From Guyanagaster necrorhizus (lineage: Eukaryota; Basidiomycota; Agaricomycetes; Agaricales; Physalacriaceae): 64,000 nt of DNA. The stretch spans positions 1,223,893-1,287,892 of the forward strand of contig NW_025064889.1 of NCBI RefSeq assembly GCF_019112545.1, in the 5' to 3' direction. Positions within the stretch are counted from its first letter, which is position 1; each line of letters opens with the position of its first letter. Both the position numbers and the translations under genes were made by a program. The notes under the pieces are model-generated. The model saw only the letters and a list, made by a program, of their open reading frames with translations, had not been told where the DNA came from and made no database searches. This document shows, in pieces, positions 12,984-24,141 of this stretch.

Positions 12984-13557
12984 TGTCATGATTTTTGCCC
13001 CTAAATCATGACCTGCCAATGCTTGGTGATGAAGACATGATGACACCATGGCTACACCTTATTCATCAATGCACAATAAGGTGACAAAGAACAATATGAT
13101 AACTATCACCATTCCACATCTTGAACACAATGGAAACTGTGGCATATGGGAAACTCACTATAGTGATGGTATAGCAGAGTAACAATAACAAACAAAAGCA
13201 AGGGCACAGTCATTGGTATCTCAGACAATAAGCAGAGAGCATGAAAAGCAGACAATAGTCACCTGTAGGATATAGAGTTCTTTAGACAGTATATAAGGCA
13301 GTAGTACACACTGATGTACCCCAGTCTTGAGCTAAGGTTTAATACACCTACTATGCTCTCTGACTACCTGGTGTGAATACTCTTGCCACAATGACAGACT
13401 ATATCTATCAGCTACAACTCTCCATCCCTCTCCATAAAATCCTTATAGCTTATCTCATCATACTTCTATATCAAAATCAGACTCAGACTCAGCATCTAGA
13501 ATCAGACTCTGATGGAAGCAGTGCTAGAGATTTGTGAGTGTTAGTGGAAGTCTAACA
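12984..13557 (+). repeat. Element A 5' LTR
   Basis: 574 bp, TGTCAT...TAACA. It is nearly identical along its length to 61824-62397. It holds a TATA box at 13290-13298 (TATATAAGG) and, 24 nt later, the self-priming 5' end AGTCTTGAGCTAA at 13323-13335. Confidence 0.93.
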
Positions 13558-14740
13558 ATTAGCTCAAGACTTCATATGTCCTAGTCTGATGGCACTTTGC
13601 TTAAGACTAGCATATAAAATTCATGCTCAGAAACATTGTCACCACCTCTATTGCAGGTGCTTGCCTGTTCATTGCAGTAACAGAAATTATTAGATGTTAT
13701 GTCATATAGTTACTAAGAGAATGAAGAAGAAGAAGAGAATTGAAAGAGTGGCAGAACTGGCAAAGAGTGGATTTTCTTTGTTGAGTCCTCTAATTAGCAT
13801 TCCAGACACTCCTGAGTCAGGAGAGCATCATCATCTGGCCATCAGCTCCAGAACCCCCAAATACCAGCAGCACAAATTACATTGTCTGATCTCCAGGACC
13901 TGAAAGTGTACAAAGTGAAAGAGAAGAATTTGAATTTCCCCTCTCATCATCTGACTGGCTATCTCTGATAGAGAAGAGTCAGTATGAGGAGATGACAGCC
14001 ATACAAGCTGACCCCCAATCAGAGACATGGCCAGCCCACTCAAAACCTCTTGATTCAAGAGCAGGACATTGGTCAGGTCATTCTCAGAGTTGATGTATAC
14101 AGCCTCAGAGAGAGCAAGCCTCAGTCTGCCAAATCAGAAACAGTGGATCCATATGAGCTGGATAGAAGATATAAATATATCCTCAACTGGTGAACTCATG
14201 TGGCAGAAGAATCTGCCTGGACACTACCAGTGGCTCAAAGAGCAGCAGATAGCAGACACCTGCTAGTTAAGCATCAGTGAAGAACTCCAATATCTTGCAC
14301 TGCTAGAACACATCAGAGATCTAATGGACAGAACATAAGCAGAGACTAGGGTAGCTGAAGTAGTACAGAATACCAAGAGGTGCTGAGAGCCTCTATTTCC
14401 TTCCTCTTACTATATGCTCAAATGACCACTATCAGCAGAAAGTAGCCTAAACAGTTGGAGAAGCCAAAACCCTTTTTAGCAGACTCCTTGGCAAGTCTCA
14501 GCTGCATCCATCTATTTATTTGCTGGAGCAGAATCTGAGGATGCCAGATCTCTAGCTCCATTGGCATCCTCTGGCAAAGGAAAAGAAAGGAAAGAGCTGG
14601 AAGTACCATTTCTTCTACTCTCTGAAGACCCACCAGATCATCTTTGGTATGATCAGTGAAGAGGATCTGAGTGTGTGCAAGGTGAAAATGGATACAGCAG
14701 AGTGCTATCCACTGATCACACTCACACCAACACACACACA
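13558..14740 (+). pseudogene. Element A leader ORF and gag N-terminal region
   Basis: After the priming site, an ATG at 13623 opens a short frame with a hydrophobic run (NIVTTSIAGACLFIAV), reminiscent of the membrane segment at the same place in C, D, E and G. Downstream are gag-like fragments (frames at 13694-13903 and 14069-14266, and ISEELQYLALLEHIRDLMD near 14270-14325) broken by stops. The region ends in a CA-rich stretch at about 14725-14745, where sequence unrelated to gag begins. Assignment to gag is by position. Confidence 0.5.
13559..13571 (+). promoter_or_regulatory. Element A primer-binding site, self-priming type
   Basis: TTAGCTCAAGACT, one base after the LTR, is the exact 13-base reverse complement of 13323-13335 in the LTR. 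By analogy with Tf1/sushi elements, the 5' end of the RNA would fold back and prime minus-strand DNA synthesis. Confidence 0.75.
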
Positions 14741-15430
14741 AAACTCTTAGTTTGTGGAGGGATTATAATGTGATAAAAGTAGTAATTAACAAATATCATT
14801 GTCTTCTTCAATGAATCCACAGCATGCAAATGGCAATAGCATGTGTACAACAGTTCTAGATCTCTCTAAGTCTCAAAGCTTTTTGTTTTATCAAAATAAG
14901 AGATGGCAACAGGTGTTGCAGGGCCTCAAGACAAAAGGTACTGTAGCTCAATACAATATGTCAAAATACTCTCACAAAACTCTCAAAAGGTCCTAAGCAC
15001 AGCTCAGATCAACTCAAAATCCCTAACACACACAATACATGACTCAAAGCTTTATGCTCTAAGCAAAAACCAATTACAAACACATCCACAAGTGCCAAAG
15101 AGCACAGATCTCTGTTCACAAGTTGCTAAACTGATCATAGACTCACAGGATTCAAACCTATGCAATCCAGAGACACAAATCACAATAAAACCCTGTCTAC
15201 AGGCCAAAGAGTTTGAATCTCTGCTAATTTGTAGAAATAACACAAAAAGCACACACTAATCAAGCCAAAGGATTTGAATCTCTGCCACCTGTAGTGCTGC
15301 ATATCACAAATACCTCAAAAACTCAAGATGGTGCCCTTCAGACACTGCTCTCTTATTCTCAGATTAGAGCACAATCCAAAACCTCTTATCAAACTAGGCT
15401 CAAGTCCTTTGCAAGCTTTGATCCCTTGCT
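14741..15430. other. Unidentified segment H, left part (insert in A, target of E)
   Basis: No gag or pol similarity is seen. Together with 47449 to about 48510 it makes about 1.7 kb of sequence that element A does not need. It contains imperfect direct repeats about 60 bp apart around a 'TTTGAATCTCTGC' core (near 15208 and 15270). Element E inserted at 15430 with the exact duplication TTGCT. The nature of the segment is unknown: possibly a non-autonomous element or relic. Confidence 0.4.
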
Positions 15431-15588
15431 TGTTATGATTTTTATATTCTATTCTTTCTTTTACAGATTAACCTCTATTAATACTTAGTCAGAGCACTTA
15501 AACCAGTGCTTGAGACTGTGAGATAGGCTTAGTCATCACAACAAGCCTAGTTGGTAATTGTCTTTTGATGCAACAGCATTGCTCAATA
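15431..15588 (+). repeat. Element E 5' LTR, first fragment
   Basis: Starts TGTTATGATTTTTATATTC, as does the intact 3' LTR at 46975. It ends at CAATA (15584-15588), the target duplicated when C inserted, and resumes after C at 39986 (CAATG). Confidence 0.92.
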
Positions 15589-16106
15589 TGTTATGATTTT
15601 CTCTATTTTCTTTTCTTTTTCCTCAGAAATGACCCCTATCTTTGCTTAGTCAGGGCGCTTAGGCCAGTGCTCAGGGCCATGGGAAAGCTTGATCAGCAAG
15701 CCCAGTCGGTCACTCTCCTATCACGCTGCTGTGTGCTGTGAAGGGAGAGACAATACTCTTTTTGTTCTCCAACTGCAGCGCAGTAGTAACAGCACACAGC
15801 AGGACAATGGGCTTTTGTGGAGAGACTGGCAATAGCAGGGGAAACAGCACAACAGCAAGACAACAGCTTTTGTGAATATTTATTTATAGTACAATAACAA
15901 AACAGTATTTAAGTAGCATAGCTCTCACTGTAATATCCCAGCTTTGAGCTAAAGTTTATTCTCTACCATCCTATCTTGAGTGACTTGCAACGCCTTGATC
16001 ACACACCTCTGTTAACACATCAGTGAACTCAGTTGGACATACCCGAAGTGCAAGGTACTGAACTGTTTATCACATGTTAATAGTCATGTGGAGTTTGGGC
16101 TTAACA
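15589..16106 (+). repeat. Element C 5' LTR
   Basis: 518 bp, TGTTATGATTTTC...GGGCTTAACA. TATA box TATTTAAGT at 15906-15914, then 25 nt, then AGCTTTGAGCTAA (15940-15952), the predicted RNA 5' end. Confidence 0.95.
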
Positions 16107-16107
16107 A

Positions 16108-16118
16108 TTAGCTCGAAG
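16108..16118 (+). promoter_or_regulatory. Element C primer-binding site, self-priming type
   Basis: TTAGCTCGAAG pairs with CTTTGAGCTAA in the LTR (within 15940-15952) except at one site, where the LTR has lost a CpG (CTTCGAG to CTTTGAG). The intact pairing is therefore likely ancestral. Confidence 0.7.
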
Positions 16119-16162
16119 ATTTTTGCTTCCCTTTCTCAGGCCCAACCATGCTGAGAAACTGA

Positions 16163-17700
16163 ATGCCCCCTGCCTTAAATCTGTCAGACCCGAACTTTAC
16201 TCACGAGTTCTTTGAACTCTTGGCTTCTATCATCGGAACCTTGATCGGTCTATTGGTGATCATACAGCTGTGCTGTGGATGCCAATCCATTACTGCCTGG
16301 GCTATCTGACACTACTAAGAGTTCCAGCGTATTCACACAATTCTCTGAAATGTCACACCAGACCTCTCCCTCCATGACATCCCTCCCTCTGTCTGAAACT
16401 CTATCCGACACCCCAAAGAAACAGAAGACGAGCCTGGGTGCTCGACCAAAAGGCGTTCTAGGGAAGAGGAGAAGCAGCAGCAGCCACATGAGTACTCTCC
16501 AAGACCCCCATCGGCAATCATCCAAGACCCTGGAAACCCTTGGGCTACAGGGTTTTGATGAACCTGACCTAACACCCCCATCCCCTCCTCCGAGCGCAGC
16601 GTCACTGTGTCAAGAACAACCATTGCCCAGTCTGGAATTGGGTGTCAGGCTAGAGACTCCCTGGATGCCATTCGGATGGCTCCAGGCACCAGAAGGAGCA
16701 GTGGAAGAGGAACAAGGGTCAGTAGTCCCGACCCCTTCTTTGATGACACCAACAGGATGAGGTCTAATACTGGCAAGCAGTGTCAAGAGTGGCCAGTAGA
16801 CTGGAACAGGAGTGAGGAGGAACCCCATGCCTACCAAGGCATAGTCCAGTGGTACCAAACCCAATATGGCTGACCCCCCAGTCCCTTGCCGACTTCCTTG
16901 ATGCTCCCGACTTTCTGTTCCAGGAACCAGCCTCTCTCCCCAGCGACTCCAACCCTTGGACAGGGTCACTTGCCAAGACCATCCATGCTGATGACTACTA
17001 TCACCGGCAGTCACCATTCCTTGACGATGACCACCCGCTATCATATGGGACAGACACCGTCACTGAAACTGATGATATTCCCATCTGGGGAGATCGGATA
17101 CTATCAAACTTCGGAACAATCAGGGGCGACAACAAACATATTAACCCCACCAGAGACCTCAAAAGGGTTCTTGATGGGCCAATCGCTGCCCTCTTCCTTC
17201 ATCCCCAGTTCTACAGAAACTTCCACCGGTATCACAGAGCAGTGGCGCTGCCAGCAGAAGGAGAAGAGGAGCAGCCCGACTGAGAGCCTACTCCTCGACT
17301 CGGACCTGACGATGCCGAGTCCAGTACTCAGCCCAGACCCATTCACCCTAGAAACCTTTGGCCAGCAAGGCAGTTCCCTTCTCGAGGGGACCACCGACAA
17401 AGGGGCCGAAGGGGATGACGAGGCCGAGGAGGAGGACCATGGGGGCGAGCAGTGGACTCCATTCTTGAGTGGGGAAGCATCATCAGTATAACCATGCGGC
17501 AAGAACAGGAGAAGAAACGACAAGAACAAGAGGTGCAGGAGGAGGAATTTATTTGGTTGTACCAGGAGCAGATAGCCGAATTATGGAGGGACGATCTCTG
17601 GCTATGATCATCCCTAGGACGAAGGTACACCGCCGCTGATCTCATTGAACGGGAAGAGATTTTACAATCTGCCACGACTGAGCACATCATTTTTAATTTC
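16163..17700 (+). pseudogene. Element C leader ORF (membrane segment) and pre-gag region
   Basis: The ATG at 16163 starts a frame with MPPALN, then an acidic/aromatic stretch (EFFELLASII) and a hydrophobic helix (GTLIGLLVIIQL) ending in Cys-rich LCCGC. The same N-terminus is found in D (39345), E (40358) and G (56194). After about 50 codons TGA and TAA stops appear. Downstream fragments in shifting frames (16607-16873, 16849-17283, 17290-17491) are Pro/Ser/Glu-rich and low in complexity. The function is unknown; position suggests a gag-associated protein. Confidence 0.5.
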
Positions 17701-17939
17701 AATCAGTGATATTTACATTATCAGATGATGGCGATGCCACCATATTGACCAAGATTCAGCAAACGGGAGGCACCAATGCCATGGACACTGAGTGTGATGC
17801 CACCCAAGACGGCAAATACAGCATCCTCAATCTGAACAGCAACGTCAAAGTACTCGCTCATCATGTTGGCTGTCCGCAGCATGGCATCTCGGCTGACCCG
17901 ATTCTATGCACAGCCAAGAATTTATCACCCAAATCCCTG

Positions 17940-19146
17940 AACCGGCACAGGGAGCCGATTGTTGGAAGGACAGCCACCTCCTGATGAAGCAAGTGGATCG
18001 GTATCTACTGACAAGAAGAAGGATGACCTCGAGACTACAGCACAGGGGTGGACCATCAAAGATGAGCAGATTGTCAAAAAGGAAGGACTGCTGGCATCAA
18101 GGAGTCCCATCGCCGATGATGGCTCCTTGCATTCCTTTCTAGAGGCCCCAACAGATTGGGCTGATCCTCCTGGGGGGGAACTGCCAAATCCAATGTCGTC
18201 TCTCGATCTGAAGGTACATATACTAAATGTCAGACCTACACTCGAGTGGGAGCCCCTTCCTTTTAAAGAGGCTTCAGATGATATCGACTGCTTTCTTATA
18301 GACTGCGATCAATATTTCCAGGTCTTTGTCTCGTACTTCCTTCACGACATGTACAAGGTAAACTATGCCACCATCTACTTTGAGGACAAGGCAAAAGTAT
18401 GGTGGATACTGCTGGCCCCTAACTTCTGGTCAACCACCCAGCAACACAACTGGTATCTCATGTGGCAAGTACTGAAGCAGATGATCCATGACAAATTCAC
18501 AGATCCTGCTGTCTGAGAAGTCCACAAATTGAAGATGAAGGAGTACAGAATGGGTGACAAGGTGGTGCCAGACTACTTCGATGAGTTGGAGCGACTCGGA
18601 AAGTTGGCTGGGATCCGGGAGGACATCGCTGACTTGAGGCAGATGGTCGAGTACATGAAGCGGAGAGTGCCACCTTATTACTTGAAGACCATCTCAGACC
18701 TTGGCCATAGTGTGCCAATCGGCTATGACGATTGGAAGGCCTGAATTGTCCTGATGTGGCAAGAACAACAGTGACAAAAGGCAGAGGCGACAAACCTGTG
18801 GGACCAACACAGATACCAGGGACAGGGCTTAAAGCCCTTTATCTCTCATGTGACCACATCTGCCAGGCCCAGTGGCTCAGCCTCAACTTCTCAGAATGAT
18901 GGGAAGCAAACTGGTAAGGGCCTAAGTACCAGAACAAGCAAGCAGATTGACGTGGATCGCCTCAAGAAGGGGGGTAAGTGTTTCAACTGTGGCCAACTAG
19001 GCTACATGGCACAGAACTGTCCAGAGAAGAAGAACAAGCATACACAGGAGGACATCAGGGCACAGATTGCCGAATTGATGAAGGAAGACGATAACCTCGG
19101 GGAAGATGACAAACCTGAGGAGGTAAAAGGCAAGGCTGAGCAGTGA
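17940..19146 (+). pseudogene. Element C gag with CCHC knuckle (His lost)
   Basis: Gag is the retrotransposon capsid/nucleocapsid protein. The capsid part includes PLPFKEASDDIDCFLIDCDQYF, YFEDKAKVWWILLAPNFW and ...YFDELERLGKLAGI, matching the same blocks in D and E. The nucleocapsid knuckle at 18979-19020 reads CFNCGQLGYMAQNC: the usual His is Tyr (CAC to TAC), so zinc binding should be lost. In-frame TGA stops occur at about 18514, 18742 and 18772. The frame ends at 19144-19146, and pol continues in the -1 frame. Confidence 0.85.
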
Positions 19147-22100
19147 GTGATTCTGCTGACTCGGCCAACAGACTGGATAACCAGTCACAAGCTGCTAGAC
19201 AGACTGACACTTTACCCTCTGTAGTATTACCTTCCATGACTAAATTATACATGCATTCGAATATACCCGACCTTATTCACCATTCAGAATCACCTAAGGA
19301 ATCACTGAAAAAATCAACCTCAACAACTCAAGCGCTGACAAAAGGCCGAAGAGGGGCAGAGAGCCTCAAAGGTGCATTTTCACTAAGAGTTTCTCAAACT
19401 AAAAATATGAAACAGACTCAATTGCCTTCGGGCTGAACAGGGGTAGAGAACCCCACAGATTGGCTAAAGCCATTCGATACCGAATGAACTTGGTGAGCCA
19501 TCAAGGATGCCAAAGATGAGGCAGCGGCAAAGGCCATACTCAAGAACTGGGTACAAAAGTCCTGAGCTGAAGAAGTAATCGATGATATGATCGCTGGCAT
19601 GAGAGTTGCAGAACGATGCCATGCTTTAGAATGGCTTGATGAATTACGTGGACCCCGGAAGTTCATCTGAAGAGCCAAATCTACTGGAAAGGATTTACTA
19701 GCCAAAGCACAGATCAAGACATTAATGTTTTGATCAACCCATGCAGTTACTGCCTTGATTGACAGTGGCTGCATGGGGAGTAGCATCAATCGGGCTTTTG
19801 TCAACAAGCATCAATTGCTCACTCGGGCAATAGCGGCCCCAATTCCTGTCTATAATGCGGATGGAACAAGGAACCAAGCCAGGCTGATCACTGAATATGT
19901 AGAGCTTAGGCTCACCATCGGCAATCATTCAGAATGAATTGATCTAGCTGTTACCGACCTAGGAACGAAAGAGGTCTTCCTTGGTCATGACTGACTAATC
20001 CGACACAATCTGCTAATCAATTGGAAAACTGGACACATCATCTTCGCCCGATGTCATTGCTGGAAAATTCCATTTGAACTACCGGATGAAGATCCCAAGG
20101 ATCGATGGGATGAAAAAATGGAGGACAGCAAAACCATTCTCGCCGTTGACCTACAAAGGGCTATTAGCATTCAGGCAGTACACCATGCTAATGACCTAGT
20201 GGCAAGAGCCAATACTGAAAAAGGGGAAAGGATATTCAATGAAATGGTACCTGAATGGGCACATGACTACCAGGACTTATTCGAAAAAGAAAGCTTTGAT
20301 GAATTACCCGATGCGAAGCTCTGGAACCACGCCATCAAATTAATTCCTAATGCCAACGCCAATTTGAATTGCAAGTGCTATCCACTAGGCAATAACAAAC
20401 AATAAGAACTAGACAAGTTTCTCAAAGAGAACTTATCTAGTAGGAGAATCTGACCATCAAAATCACCAATGGCGTCACCCTTCTTTTTCATCAAAAAGAA
20501 GGATGGCAAACTCCGACCGGTACAAGATTACCGAAAGCTCAATGAGATGACCATCAAGAACTGATACCCACTCTCTTTAATCTTGAAGTTAATAGACAAA
20601 CTCCAAGGTGCGAAATACTACACCAAATTGGACATTCGGTGGGGATACAACAATGTGCGTATCAAGGAAGGCAATGAATGGAAGGCTGCTTTTCAAACTA
20701 ACCATGGTTTGTTTGAACCGACGGTCATGTTTTTCAGACTAACGAATTTGCCGGCCACCTTCCAGTGGATGATGAATGACATCTTCAAAGACCTCATTGC
20801 CACAGGGAACATCACAATCTACTTGGATGACATACTCATTATATCTAAAACCAAGGAAGAACACAGAAGGCTGGTATGCCAGGTACTATCCTTGATGAGG
20901 AAGCACCAACTCTTTCTCAAAGCTGAAAAATGCGAATTCGAGGTATTAGAAATGGAATACCTCAGAGTCATTATCAGCGAAGGAAGTATCAGAATGGATC
21001 CCATCAAAGTGGCAGGAGTAACAGAGTGGTCAGAACTGACAAAAAAGAAGGAGTTACAATCATTTCTCGGATTTACCAACTTCTACCGATGGTTCATCTG
21101 CGATTACAGCAAAATAGTCCGACCGATGATACAATTAACCGGAAATTCCCCATGGAGCTGAGGAATTTCCCAATGGGCAGCATTCAACGATCTCAAGTGA
21201 CAACTAACCGAAGACATCATCTTGGCAATTCCTAGCCAAGACAGGAGGTTCTGAGTGGAAGCCGACTCTAGTGAAGGCGCAGTTGGAGCTGTACTTTCAC
21301 AGGAACAGGAAAATAAATAGTGACCAGTCGCATTTATGTCAAAGGCGCTCACAGTAACTGAGCACAACTATGAGATCTATGATAAAGAACTCCTAGCCAT
21401 AATGCTCGCCCTTGCTGAATGGCGACATTATCTCATTGGGGCTAGCCAGACCTTCGAGATCTGGGCTGATCATTAAAACCTCTGATACTTCTAACAACCC
21501 CAAAAACTAAACTGAAGACAAGCCAGATGGGTCATGGAACTATTCCAGTATGAGTATACTCTCCATCACAAAGCTGGAGTAGCAAACAAGAAAGCTGACC
21601 TCCTCAGCCACAGGGTGGATCATAACCAAGAAGGAGATGACAACAAGGAGGTCGTATTACTGCAACCAGAACACTTCCAGGCAATGATAATGCCCATGGA
21701 AGAAGAGATGCACGAATGCATCAGGAGCACCACTTGGGATCCTCACAAATGGGATCAAAGAATCGCCCCATCACTCAACCACGAGTGCAGACTAAAGAAA
21801 GAAGAGGGATTAATCTGCTATGATGAGTGGATCTACATCTCAAGGGATCAAAAACTGCAGGGTGATATCATCACTATCAGTCATGATCATGCGACTGCCG
21901 AACACCCCAGGATCGCTAAGACCAAAGAATTGGTCTTGAGAGAATATTAGTGGCTGAAAATGGACCATGATATCACCCGATATATTAAGGCTTGTGAGGT
22001 TTGCCAGTGAGGCAAGACTTCAACATAACTCAAAGCCGCACCTCTCCATCCGAATGAGGTCCCTTTATCACTATGGACCCACATCTTGGTGGATATGATA

Positions 22101-23366
22101 ACCAGACTTCCCAAAAGTGATGGCTATGATGCAATTATTGTCATAGTTGATTGCTTCTCGAAGGCGATCATTCCAATCGCCTGTTTCACAGAATTAACAT
22201 CCAAGGGGTGGGCAAAGATACTATGGGACAAGGTTTATACAAAGTATGGCATGCCTCAAGTAGTGATTTCAGACAGAAGACCACAATTCATTTCCAAATT
22301 CTTGGATGATTTATACTGACTCCTCAACATCAAAAGGAATGCCTCAACGGCATATCACCCACAAATGGACGGCCAAATGAAATGGGCCAACCAGGAAATT
22401 GAAAAGTATCTGTGACTTTTCATCAGTTATCGACAAGACAATTGGACGGAATGGCTAGCACTAGCAGCATTCCAACATAACAACAGAATTCACTCCGCAA
22501 CGGAAAAAACACCATTCTTTGTGAATTATGGATGCAACCCACCAGTAGCAGAGACAGGATGGGTTCACACAACAACACCAGCATCAACGGACTTTGCAGT
22601 GACAATGGCAAAGATCTATGAAGAAACAAAGACGGCCCTCGAAAAAGCTGCTTCAACAATGAAGAAGCAATATGACAAGCACCAACGGACAGCACATGAA
22701 TATTCAACCAATGACAAAGTCTGGTTGGATACCATGAATCTTCATCTACCACAGCCAAAACAAAAACTGGCAGACAAATGGACAGGCCCCTTCAAAGTCA
22801 TCGCTAAGATCAGCAAATCCACATATAAGCTGAAACTTCCAGCTACCTGGAGAATTCATGATGTTTTTAATGAAACATTGTTGACACCATATGTGGCACC
22901 AGCCTTCCCAAACCAAGAATGACCACCTCTGCCTTCACCAGAACTCATTGACGATGAAGAACACTACGAAGTCGATGAGGTACTAAACCACAAAATCTGA
23001 AAAGTGAAAGCACGAGGGGGAGGTATGAAAACAACTGTTGACTATCTAGTCAGCTGAAAAGGATATGGGCCAGAATCAAACCAATGGATCAACAAAAAAT
23101 ACATAAATGTGGATGATGCCATATGGGACTATGAACACAGAATAAACAGATTGGACATGGACAACAATATGTTCAACAGACCTGCCAACAATGGGAGAAT
23201 GTTACAACAGGATGATAAAGATGGTGGCGCAATTGTCAAGCCAAAAATAGTGGGGACATACAACGAAGAGCAATGTACGATGCCTTCGACATGTTTGAGG
23301 CCTGCGAATGAGGGGTCCAGCAGATTGGCCACCTCCTACATGGCGAGAAAGACTTACCCTAACTAA
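19143..23366 (+). pseudogene. Element C pol: protease, RT, RNase H, integrase, chromodomain
   Basis: Domains in order: aspartic protease with DSGCMGSS (from 19761); reverse transcriptase with the intact catalytic box YLDD at 20820-20831; RNase H (VEADSSEGAVG near 21255, YDKELLAI, ADH); integrase with HHCC zinc finger (about 21885-22010) and DDE core (D in VDMITRLP about 22090, D in ISDRRPQF about 22268, E in NQEIEKYL about 22395); GPF module (KWTGPFKV); chromodomain (EHYEVDEVLNHKI ... KGYGPESNQW, about 22960-23130). About 30 stops interrupt it, mostly TGA, so it is not translatable. Pol is in the -1 frame relative to gag. Confidence 0.9.
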
Positions 23367-23387
23367 ACCATTAGGATGATGGTCTTA

Positions 23388-23399
23388 AGAAGGGGGTAA
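23388..23399 (+). other. Element C polypurine tract
   Basis: AAGAAGGGGGTAA-type purine run directly before the 3' LTR, the expected plus-strand primer. The same AGnGGGGGTAA form precedes the 3' LTRs of D, E, G and A. Confidence 0.7.
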
Positions 23400-23610
23400 T
23401 GTTACGATTTTCTCTATTTTCTTTTCTTTTTTCTTGGAAATAACCCCTATCTTTGCTTAGTCAGGGTGCTTAGGCCAGTGCTCAGGGCCATGGGAAAGCT
23501 TGGTCAGCTTGCCCAGTCAGTCACTCTCCTATCGTGCTGCTGTGTGCTGTGAAGGGAGAGACAATACTCTTTTTGTTCTCCAACTGCAGTGCAGCAGTAA
23601 CAGCACACAG
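23400..23610 (+). repeat. Element C 3' LTR, first of three fragments
   Basis: Matches 15589-15799 of the 5' LTR. It ends with CACAG (23606-23610), the target duplicated by element B, and resumes at 31618. Confidence 0.94.
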
Positions 23611-24102
23611 TGTTACATGCATGCCGCTGGCCTCTGTGTCACCTCAACCAACTGCAAATCCAATCACACTACCCACCAGACTCCGACCGCTTCCTATTAC
23701 CTACTAATTTCATTTCATCAGTATCATTTCACATCTGTATTTCACATTGTAATATCTAGACCCCGAACTCGGTAATGAATACTGACACCAGAATCCAATG
23801 GAACCCGACTTGGAATTAGCTATCATTAGTATATAAAGCCATGTACATCATCGTAGCTACTCAGTTCAAATATCAACTTGGATAAGCCATCTACACTTTG
23901 TACTCACCCTTCCCTATCTCACCCATCGGATTCCGCTCCGAAGGATACTCCTGCTCACTTCTCTGATGGAACTCCAGTCTGTCCATCCAGATCCTTGGGC
24001 TCCAACTCAAGGGTGACGTTGTCAATAGCTTCATCAACACCCATGCACTCTGCCGGACTCCGCATGTGCACTCAAGCCTACTCGATTGGCACGTTCCTAA
24101 CA
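23611..24102 (+). repeat. Element B 5' LTR
   Basis: 492 bp, TGTTACATGCATGCC...TTCCTAACA. TATATAAAG box at 23830-23838, then 24 nt to AGTTCAAATAT (23863-23873). It differs from the 3' copy (31126-31617) by scattered transitions, many at CpG sites; by eye roughly two dozen. Confidence 0.95.
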
Positions 24103-24104
24103 GT

Positions 24105-24115
24105 ATATTCGAACT
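24105..24115 (+). promoter_or_regulatory. Element B primer-binding site, self-priming type
   Basis: ATATTCGAACT lies 2 bases inside the LTR. It is the reverse complement of the LTR segment 23863-23873 (AGTTCAAATAT) except at one position, a G-to-A change within what would be a CpG. The sequence is unrelated to the other elements' priming sites but the geometry is the same. Confidence 0.6.
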
Positions 24116-24141
24116 CAAACTCTTGAGTCGAAAATTTTATC

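Noticed and set aside
15150..15290. tRNA-like T-arm motifs (GGATTTGAATC / GGATTCAAACC) in segment H
   Set aside because: No acceptor stem, D-arm or anticodon arm can be drawn around them; they look like a short degenerate direct repeat.
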